Below the pieces are notes generated by a model. It saw only the letters and a program-made list of their open reading frames with translations. It was not told the origin of the DNA and did not search any database. A stretch of 64,000 nucleotides of DNA from Micropterus salmoides (taxonomy: Eukaryota > Chordata > Actinopteri > Centrarchiformes > Centrarchidae). The position numbers and the translations under genes were made by a program. Positions 55,680 through 64,000 of this stretch are shown here, one piece after another (position 1 is the first letter of the stretch; the number at the start of each line of letters is the position of its first letter). The stretch covers positions 6,957,490-7,021,489 of the forward strand of contig NW_024043372.1 of NCBI RefSeq assembly GCF_014851395.1. The letters run 5' to 3'.

Positions 55680-57651
55680 ATGGTTCCTTTATTGTCCTCC
55701 TCTCATCTCCTCTGGGACCTCGACTGTCTATCCCCATCTGAACCTATCACAGGCAGCGAGTTTGCATAGCAGTCCTGGCTCGGCCAATGACTGGAGGCAG
55801 TGGATTTGGCTGAGAATTTGACTTCCCTGGAGCTGCTTGTGACAACAGGTAGGTTCAAGGTTAGGAGAGATATCACACATGAATGCATACACACACGCAC
55901 ACAGCCTGAAGCAGGAAGTGCAGAATGCTCTGGCTTCTTGCCCAAATAAAAGAACAAATTAGATTTGAGAGAGAGGAGCTGAGGGAAAGGTAGAGAGATT
56001 GAGAGGCTATTCTGGAGGAGAAGGAATGGTGTGTGTATGTGTGTGTTGAGAGAAAGGGAAACAGTGAAAGGTGTTCTGTATTTGAACTAAAAAAATACCG
56101 CTGGGTTCTCAAGCAGAACTGAATATACAAAATCATCAGCGTCATGACCGAATCAGCAGCTTTTTGCTCTGGAACTCCCCTCACTGAGAACAGAACCATC
56201 ATGTGTTTATTCTCAAGATTAAACTTACTTAAAAGCCTTAAAAATGAAGAGAATCAAAAACATCATCATCATGGAGGAACTATGAACCTTGACTGCATGA
56301 CAAAGTTATTTGTAATGTCTGTGTTGAGCGCTAAACATTCACTTCTGTAGGGTTTTGCATGGATAGATGGTTAAGGTGAGGGCAGGGTCAACCTGAACTG
56401 ACATCCTGTCGATAAGAAATGTTGATTGCTGACTGGCAGATGCAGATATACAATACACTGGTTTTCAAAATATACACATTCACTGGGCACAATAAGAAAA
56501 CAACTTCAACTTAAGTTACATGTAAAATGTCATATTTATTTTTAGGGAACCTTTTCAAACTAAACTGTAAAATTAGTTGGCTACTCGTGTTTACAGACAG
56601 TTGCTTAAAATAAATAGTATAATAATCAAAACAGGAGGGAGCCCAATGATTGTAAATAGCAACTATGATATCCCTTTTGGGCACAGACAATGTCTACACC
56701 ACAGACATACTTGTTTTATGTTTTTTATGTTCTCTTTCTGTGCTTATCTTTTCTGGTGTATATTAATGTACATTGCAGCACGCAAGTTAAAGACATGACA
56801 TTAGATGCCAGGATAGCCTGAATGCTTCAGAAGTTAGCAGAAGTATTTCGGTTATATAGTTCTTTGTTTTTGTTTGACAGTGACATGTCCCTTTTACTTT
56901 AATTCAATTAGTAATAACCCACATTTACTGGAGTGACTTTTACCGTCTATTGAATTTACTGTTGGTGGAGAAATACTCCGTCTGCCTCTTTTGTGATGAC
57001 CTTCATACTAATAAAAATAACTAATAATAACTTTTGAATTCTGCTAAATAATGTGGCTTTAGGAATGTTTGATTTCTTCCTTTTATACTCTTTGTTTTTC
57101 TAATTTGATTTGATTTGAGGGACCAAAGTACCAGAACCTGACCAGCTGATGTTTTTGACTACCAAAGTGTTAAATATAAACATGTTTACCACTCAGATTA
57201 GTATTTCAATGACAGGTAAAACATGTGTGGAAAGGTTATTACTTTGTTCAGTTATTTTAACACCTATCAATTAATTTGACACGTTTTAACCCAGTATCTT
57301 GCAATTAATGACACAAAAACAGATTTTGTCTGACAAGTCTCACTAAACTCTCTCCTTCCCATTTTCCCCAGCAAACTTTTCCATTAAAGAAATAATCATG
57401 GCATCACTGTAAATGGGGGAAGCATTAAGAAGATAATTTATTTCCAAAGTCACTGTTTAAGTTAAATGTCTGACTGCTGATCCAGAAGCTTTCTATTTCA
57501 TTTAAAATGCATTATGCAAATGATACAAGCTCATCAGATTGACCATCTCTGACTGTAAATTAGTTTTTTTTAGTGTTGAATATGTTTGTGTCTTTGCGAT
57601 TGATCAGGTAAACAATTGAACGTGTGCTTTGAAATTGTTTCACCAAAGTTT
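55680..57651. other. no gene seen
   Basis: Apparently unique DNA. Several short frames without motifs. Confidence 0.5.
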
Positions 57652-58150
57652 ACAGGCTACATCCACACTACTATGTTTTCATTTTAAAATGCAGACCTTT
57701 TGCTTTGTTTTCACCTTCCAATGTTTGAAAACGCTGCTGACCCTGTTTTCATTTTAAAACTCCAGGGTAGCGTATTAGTGGGACAGGCAAAAACAGAGGA
57801 CTTTAAAAACAATGACAGAGACACTCAAATTTGGCTTCTTTATTGGGTCTTATCTGTAATGCAAAGGAAAAACACAAATCTAGTGACAGTGTTTTTGTAG
57901 TTGTATTTTAATTATAGTATTTTGTACTGTGCAAATATTACTACTACTACTGTGCATGTCGCTGTATTTAATTTGCGACGACTCCTAGTGTGTTTTCCCC
58001 GCCATAGTCACTTCGTACTCCCATGTTACTTACAGTAACAGTTCCATCTCATTGTCAGTCCATGCAACTGCTTCAACTGCTAAGTAGATAACTTTACACC
58101 CGAACGTGCATGCCCATTGTATGCGAATGGCCACTAGATGTGCGTTTTCA
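57652..58150 (+). repeat. dispersed repeat AGGCTACATC, copy 2
   Basis: Matches 52140-52345 in its first 170 bp. It continues with GGCTTCTTTATTGGGTC and GTGCATGTCGCTGTATTTAAT, which are absent from copy 1, so it is the longer copy. Confidence 0.8.
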
Positions 58151-58156
58151 GTCGCT

Positions 58157-58400
58157 TTAAAGGTTCGGTGTGTAGGTTTTAGTGGCATCTAGTGGTGAAG
58201 GTTGCGAATTGCAGTCAGTGGCTCACAGTGCATGCACTGGTCCCATTTCTCAAGTTGTGAAGTCGTTCTACTGACTTCAGTGTGTGTTCATGTGCTCTTA
58301 AGTCGGAATGTGGAGTCAACATAGCATTTAAACAACATGCAGACATCTAGTTCACTGTACACAGCAAGCTAACCATTATAACCATATTGCAAATTACATG
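58157..58400 (+). mobile_element. MITE starting TTAAAGGTTCGGTGTG
   Basis: TTAAAGGTTCGGTGTGTAGG then TTTTAGTGGCATCTAGTGGTG is the start of a common teleost non-autonomous element. The right end is not resolved. Confidence 0.55.
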
Positions 58401-58963
58401 TTGCAAAATATGTCTATGCAACATGTGATTTTGCACGAATCAAAGTTTTGCATACTTATTCATGTCCCATGTACATTTTATTTCTCTTTTTGCAATGAAG
58501 ATTTAAGGAGGAAAAAAAGATTCTGATTTTTCCAACATCACATGAATGCACCGCTCAACCCTCCCTTTCTATGTGTGCAGGAAATGCTAGGGCTGGCCAA
58601 ATTTCTCTTCTTTTCGTACTTCAAATAAACCAGTTGACTACTACAACTTCTAACTTAACTTCTTCTTCTTCAGCATAGTGACGAAACCCACTCTGTAGAG
58701 CCATTTGTCCATTTTTGCTACTGTAGAAACATGGCGGTGCAACATGGCAACATCCAATTAAGAGGACCCACACTGTATGTAGATAGAAGTGGCTCATTCT
58801 AAGGTAATAAAAACACAACGTTTCATTATTTCAAGGGCTTATACACCACTGAAAATATTATTTATGGTTATTATATGTTAACGAGTCTGTTGTGGCCAGC
58901 ACTGTCCTGTTGAGGGTAGCAGACGCAAACAGACTCAACAAACTTATCCACAAGGCCAGTGAC
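58401..58963. other. no gene seen
   Basis: AT-rich DNA without motif. Confidence 0.5.
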
Positions 58964-59110
58964 CAGAGGTGGAAAGTTACTGTAATTAAGCAGTTTTTTG
59001 TGTACTTGTACTTTTTGAAGTAGTTTTTTAAATCTGTAATTTTACTTTTACTTGTGTTTTGTTTCAAGTATTGTACTTAGCTACATTTTCAATCACATCC
59101 ATTACTGAGT
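58964..59110 (+). mobile_element. hAT-type terminal fragment CAGAGGTGG
   Basis: CAGAGGTGGAAAGTTACTG followed by GTGTACTTGTACTTTTTGAAG is typical of one end of a fish hAT family. No partner end nearby. Confidence 0.5.
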
Positions 59111-59974
59111 TAAAAAAAAGTGCAAGAAAAAACCTGCGACCACTTTGGCTTCAAGTGCAAGAGGACAAGAGAGCTTTATCATGCAGTGTAAGCTGTGAAA
59201 AAACGCTGTATTAAGTTACTGCTAATGCAAACTGAACATTTCCTGCTGCTGCAGCTTCACTGCATAAAACAACAAAACAGGCTGCATAATAAAAAACTTA
59301 TAGCTCAGCCTGCTATGCTCAAAAGCAGAAGCAAAAGAAAGAAAAGCACCGAGGGTCCAGTACTAATACTGTTTTTTATTTTTTTACATCCGTAAATCAT
59401 AAACAAATAATGTTTCCTTCCATATTTAATAGTCAAGTCAACAATTTAACACTTTGTGACAGCAGCGGCATACTCAGGTACTTGAGTTTACGACATAGTT
59501 AACGGCAAACAAAACAGAGCTGCAGTGACAGTAAGCTCGAACACAAGTTAACAAAAGGCATCTTTGGCCAAAAACAAAATGTTGTCGCTACCAATGAATA
59601 CAGTTACACTCAGTAGTAGTCAACAAATCTATCACCCCGGAGCTGCTCGATACTGAAGGTGGGGAAATAACAATTTAGGTAAAGAAAAGTTCATATTGAT
59701 CGATAACGTTATGCTACAGTTAGCTTCAGATATCAAGGAGAGTCAGTGGAGAGATCAGTGAGGAATACTTCAACGTCTTCAGGAGATTGGAAAAGGTTTA
59801 CCTTGCTATCATGGATTACTTTCAGTGTGCAAGGGAAGATCAGAGAGTATTTAAAGTCCAAGCCCCAAAGTTTTTTCTTTACCGGATCGAACTGCCGTCG
59901 CTTCATTGTAAGCTCCCAGCAGCTTCAGTACGATCAATCAGGTAGGAGTTATCCTTTTCTAGTGTTTTAACTTG
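59111..59974. other. no gene seen
   Basis: No supported feature. Confidence 0.5.
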
Positions 59975-60125
59975 TTGTCAGATCAGATCCCGGACATCAT
60001 CCTCATTGGAACTCACTCTCTGCTCAAGCTCCATCACATGTTTGCCAAGTATAGCGACAGAGCATTCACTTGTGTGTAGGCTCAGATTAATAGTGTCCAG
60101 TTTCAAGTCCAGATGGGAAATCATC
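59975..60125 (-). pseudogene. LINE ORF1 coiled-coil fragment
   Basis: The minus-strand frame gives ISHLDLKLDTINLSLHTSEC, SVAILGKHVMELEQRVSSNE, DDVRDL. A heptad-like leucine pattern ending in L.QRVS..ED resembles the coiled coil of L1/Tx1-type ORF1 proteins. Short and ends in a stop. Confidence 0.4.
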
Positions 60126-61099
60126 TCAGTTTAATTTGCTGCATCCCTTCCCAAATTGTTTGGAGGTGGATTGGATCATGAGGCATTGTGAGTTCACTCC
60201 ACTCCTTGCACAGAAGTGAGTGGGAAAGTATCCAACTTGTATTTTAGAGAGACCTCAGATACCTTAGAATATTATCAATAAATAAAAGTAGAAAATATAT
60301 CTCACATGAACCTTAGTTGAAAGCATTCTACTGGCGAAACACAATTTGACTTTTATTTTGAAGTAGTCACAGGAAATGCAAACTGTAAGTGAGATTAGCG
60401 CTGACCACTCATTCATCAAAAATGCATCTACACAACAAGACACCGTCATTTTCAACAGTTTATATTTACAGCTAACTATTATTATGAGCAGCTGCCACTT
60501 AGTTAGCCATGCAGCTAGCTGTCCGATTGCTGATTCTGCCCAGACTGGAAGCTTGGTGCTCCGGGGCTGTGTTGGTGTTTACACCTTTCCCATTACTATT
60601 GAAGCTTTTGTCCACTGGTTCAGAGCCAGCTGATAACAGGAACTACTGTTAGCAACAGCTAGCCGTTAGCAACCTGTAACTTTAACAACAAGTAAACCTA
60701 TCTGTCCATCAGGAAGCTTTATAAATCACAGAGTTGAGGCAGAGCAGCCAGAGGACATAAAGGAGGTAAAACCTTTGTAGCAGAGAGTGTTAGGAGAGTG
60801 TCAGAGTTGGCCTTTTGCTTTTGATTAGGGGTGTGGTTTGAACAGGAGGAGATAAATTAGGCACCTGTGAGCCGGGGGAAGGGTAAGATGGAGGAGAACA
60901 GAGGAGTGAGAAATTTAAAGGAAAGAGGAAGTTTGCTGAATTGACCAAGTTTTGAGGCATTCTGGCCTTGGAGTGAAACTGAGACGCATATAGAAGTGTT
61001 GGAGAAGCAGTGGAACCAAGAACTGTCCAGACTTCGTGAACTTACATGAGCAACAAAGACTGTGGGGAACTGTGCTGAACCCTGGAGTAGGTGTGGACA
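60126..61099. other. no gene recognised
   Basis: May include the 3' non-coding end of the L2 element that follows on the minus strand. GTTAGC-rich words near 60650. Confidence 0.4.
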
Positions 61100-62190
61100 A
61101 CCATGTTAACGCGCTCTTCAACCTGTTCGGTTGCAGCTTGGAGCTTCCTTGTCCTGGTGGACCGGCAAAGCTCAGTCTTACTATTGTTGAGTTGTAGGTA
61201 ATTTGTTGTCATCCATGTCTGAATGTCATGTAGACAGACAGTGAGTGTACTGGAGGGGAGTGTGGAGCTGGGGTCTGTAGACAGAGCTGTGTATTGTCAG
61301 CATAACAGTGAAAATGGATGTTCACGGAAGATAGCCCTGAAACCTGCGGTACTCCGTAGTGGACTGGATTTTTACATACTATGACCTTGCTGAGAGATAG
61401 GAAGCAAACCATTCATAGACAGTGCCCCCAATTCCTATATTTATCAGGCGGTCCATAAGGATGGGATGTGATATGGTGTCAAAAGCTGCTGTGAGGTCCA
61501 GGAGGATGAGAATGGAGAGTAGACTGGAATCTGTTGCACGGAGGAGATCGTTAGTGATCTTAGTCAGGGCAGTTTCTGTGCTGCGTTTGAGTCTAAATCC
61601 AGACTGGAATTTTTCAAGGAGATTGTTTTTATTGAGTTGTAGTTGAGATGCAACAAGCCTTTCCAGAATTTTCGATATGAATGGTAAGGTGGAAATTGGC
61701 CTGTAGTTGTTGTGATCATTGCAGTCTAAACCAGGTTTTTTCACTGTTGGTTTGATTATGTCAGCTTTCAGAGAGGGTGGAATCGTACCAGAGGAGTTGA
61801 TGATGGATGTTACTAGGGAAATTATAGAAGGCAAGCATGCTTTTACTCGGGTTGTGGGGCTTGGATCCAGATGACATGGAGTTATTGGACTTGGTAATAG
61901 TTTCAGAAATGTGACTTTCAGTTTGAAGGCTGAAGTCACAGAAGATAGTGGATGTAGGCAGTGATAATGAACTTGCTGATTGTGTGGTCTGCCGTGTGTT
62001 TGAGGCAAGATTGTCATGTATTGCAGTGATTTTTGAGTTGAAGAATGTCAAAAAATCAGAGCATTGTTCATTTGAAAGGTTATTGTTCATATTAGTTTCC
62101 GGTGGTTTGAGTACTTTTTTTAGAGAGAAAGAGGGTTTTGGCATTCCCTTCACCTGCTGTGATGTTTGTGTAGTATGAGTTTTTGGATGT
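61100..62190 (-). pseudogene. L2-like LINE reverse transcriptase
   Basis: Minus frames: FSLKKVLKPPETNMNNNLSN and FLTFFNSKITAIHDNLA (linker), then SSGTIPPSLKADIIKPTVKK, NNYRPISTLPFISKILERLV, EKFQSGFRLKRSTETALTKI, ILILLDLTAAFDTISHPILM (first catalytic Asp block) and YEWFASYLSARS over a 212-codon frame ending at 61379. After a frame change, VNIHFHCYADNTQLCL carries YADN where YADD is expected. The second frame (61209-61412) and LTWLSTPTP (60915-61121) continue the thumb. Good conservation over 1 kb, but the YADN change, frame shifts and missing endonuclease show it is dead. Confidence 0.93.
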
Positions 62191-62301
62191 TGAGAGAGCG
62201 TGTTCTATAGGGGTGTATATGATCATTGTACATCTGTTTATGTACAGCAAATCCAGGCCTCTCCAGGCGCAGTTCAGATGTGTACCAGGGAGAAGTATGG
62301 G

Positions 62302-62490
62302 CAGTGTTGGGCAAGCTACTTGGACAATGTAGTGATCTAAGCTACTAGTTACTCTACATTGAATGAAACTTCATACACAGAAGCTACCCCCCAGTGAAAT
62401 GTAGCAAGCTAAGCTACTGCAATGTGGCAAAAGTAGCTTAGTTACATCAAAGCTACTTTAACTTTTTTAATATTTTATAGTTAGGTCATA

Positions 62491-62575
<85 letters not shown>

Positions 62576-63300
62576 AATCAATATCCTTGTGTGTCTACAA
62601 ATCAGTCTTCAGTGCTAAAAAGCCTCTCACAGGTAGCTGAGACAGTTAGTGGTGTATTGAGCTTCAGAGACAAATTGCACAATGCTGGGAAAGATTTCAG
62701 GACATCAGTGGTATCAGCTGGGCAGGCCAGGTAGGACTTAAGCTGCTTGGTGTTTTCTTGAGCATTGCACTGCTTGATGAGGGGAAAAGAAGTCCTCCTC
62801 TGAAGAAGAATGGTAAGTGTCACCTGGATGCACGGGTTGCTCCTTCAGACAGCTTTTGATGTAGTCAAGGATTTCACAGTTTTCCCCCATACACATCATA
62901 TTTGTAATATATAGATCAAAAAAATTGATCATGGAATTAAACTATTTTAATGCTAAGACTTTTTGTTAAATTAGCAAAGGATTGTAATTTTGTTTATACA
63001 AGTCAATGTGAATTTTACTTGGATACTTGGATGGATACTTCAAATGCCAAAATGTCCTCCATTATCTTCAATAAAAGAAAAGCATCAAGTAAACACTTAC
63101 CAAGTTTTAATAACCCTGCGTCACTTGTCCAGAATGTCCTGAACTTGGGCACAAGAATTGCAGCAGTAATTGGCTCTGGATCAGCAAGCATCTGTTTGAA
63201 ATACCTTTCAAGGACTGCTTGGAGGGCATCTCCCCCAAAGGCTCACCTAACTTGGAGGAAATGCAAAGTTGCTGGAGCTTTGCCTTGAGTAGTGAACATC
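62302..63300 (-). pseudogene. hAT transposase relic with terminus
   Basis: The end CAGTGTTGGGCAAGCTACTTG (62302) is a hAT terminus. On the minus strand 63101-63300 reads FGGDALQAVLERYFKQMLAD, PEPITAAILVPKFRTFWTSD, AGLLKL, matching the hAT pattern of RF..ML.DP..I.AAIL.PKFK. It ends at a perfect GTAAGTG donor (63100). The next exon (62602-62932) has DYIKSCLKEQPVHPGDTYHS, SSEEDFF, a +1 shift, then LACPADTTDVLKSFPALCNL and LSLKLNTPLTVSATCERLFS, the C-terminal dimerisation region. The intron-bearing structure shows it is a genomic copy. Frame shift and truncated N-terminus make it inactive. Confidence 0.88.
62495..62573. repeat. compound (TG)n(TA)n microsatellite
   Basis: TG to 62535 then TA to 62573, inside the hAT 3' region. 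Confidence 0.97.
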
Positions 63301-63692
63301 TGTACACTGACCTCTCCCTGAAGATACATATACATCATTCTGCTGCTGTAGCCCATCTGCTTCAAGGTTCAATGTGCTGTGCGTTCAGTGATGATATTCT
63401 GCATACCTATGGAATAAATACTGTCCCAAATGGTATTGTAGCGGAGAGGAAAATTTTGCGCTCATGAAAATCTTTTGTAGCTGTGTGAAAATGTTTGAAT
63501 GTGTATCTGAAAAACCCAAAGTTTACAGGTCCGGATCAATTCTACAGGTACAAAAGAAACCTACAGTTACAAGTAGTTTTGTCCCACATTTGGCATGTTC
63601 TACTGAATAGCCAATGGGAATGCTTGGGTTAACATGTCGTTTGACTATCCAATCAGGAATGTCAGTTCATCATCCAATCACGGATCTGGGGG
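63301..63692. other. probable hAT upstream region, then unassigned
   Basis: 63301-63460 on the minus strand still shows weak hAT-like coding (KQMGYSSRMMYMYLQGE). Beyond that nothing is recognised. Confidence 0.35.
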
Positions 63693-64000
63693 GGCTGTAC
63701 ATTTACTCATTTGGCATACGCTTTTATCCAAAGCGATTTACATTTGAGGAACAACATACAAGCATCAACAAAGAATCAAATACAGCACGAGAGCTACAAC
63801 TGACAATATATACTTGTAAGAGTTAGTAAGAGCTAATAGCACATAGCACTTCAATGGGGTCCGCGCCGAGACGCTGCGGTCGTCGGGAAGGATAGGTAGA
63901 GCTGCGTATCGTGTGCGTAGCAGTGGTAAGATAAGCCATGCAAGCGAATGATCGGCCCCAGTGATGTGGTGTAAACTGAGAAGAGAAGGGGCCCTAGCAC
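63693..64000 (-). pseudogene. L2-like LINE 3' end, runs off the window
   Basis: The tail complement ACATTTACTCATTTGGCATA and CGCTTTTATCCAAAGCGATT marks the 3' end. At 63892-64000 the minus frame reads VLGPLLFSVYTTSLGPIIRL, HGLSYHCYAHDTQLYL, with the catalytic YADD changed to YAHD (63908-63919), then DDRSVSART. The region between RT and tail is shortened, so a deletion joined them. The upstream part lies beyond 64000. Confidence 0.88.

Overview
The window reads as teleost fish DNA, probably from a percomorph-type genome. It is dominated by fish transposable-element families: Rex1-like and L2-like LINEs, Tc1/mariner, piggyBac, hAT, Harbinger, Penelope, LTR retroelements, a tRNA-derived SINE with a GTCACTTTGGATAAAAGCG-type tail, and the repeat starting GGGCC(C/T)GAGCA. 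Dinucleotide microsatellites are frequent and long introns or deserts are AT-rich. I see no intact host protein-coding gene, rRNA or tRNA gene. Nearly all long open frames are transposon relics or out-of-frame shadows. The only non-transposon coding candidates are a split pseudogene at 6426-7034 and two small exon-like stretches on the opposite strand at 7380-8828.

Layout. 1-5.5 kb: LINE ORF1 relic, an LTR plus primer-binding site and broken gag of a Gypsy/retrovirus-like element, two strong hairpins and a LINE 3' tail. 5.5-9.3 kb: low-repeat DNA with the exon-like candidates. 9.3-16 kb: two copies of a hAT-type repeat, an L2 reverse-transcriptase relic, a tRNA-headed dispersed repeat, and a Harbinger transposase broken by an LTR-like insertion next to a Penelope GIY-YIG fragment. 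16-21.8 kb: copy A of the GGGCCTGAGCA repeat, SINEs, LINE tails and microsatellites.

21.9-33.6 kb is the most unusual part. It is an 11.7-kb block bounded by short inverted repeats, with a (CA)n microsatellite on each side. Both arms are built of about 0.6-kb tandem units arranged in opposite orientations, and every unit carries the motif GTCCCCTCTTAGATAG or a close variant. The interior has duplicated coding-like modules, a CCAAT/TATA/splice-donor cluster and a nested Tc1 relic. I propose it as a giant, possibly undescribed, DNA element with unrecognised cargo.

33.6-48 kb: a deleted Tc1 copy, a LINE endonuclease relic, an LTR-like region with a TGGCGCC primer-binding-like site, a nearly full-length but frameshifted piggyBac transposase, copy B of the GGGCCCGAGCA repeat carrying a retroposon insertion, and a second Tc1 relic. 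48.1-51.9 kb is a nest: a hAT-like element with an 8-bp target duplication holds a Rex1-like LINE, which is itself split by a 661-bp DNA transposon with 39-bp inverted repeats. 52-64 kb: dispersed repeats, SINE pieces, an L2 reverse transcriptase, a hAT transposase pseudogene and the edge of another L2.

Most of these calls rest on protein-motif recognition and direct comparison within the window. Family names are from memory and no database search was possible.
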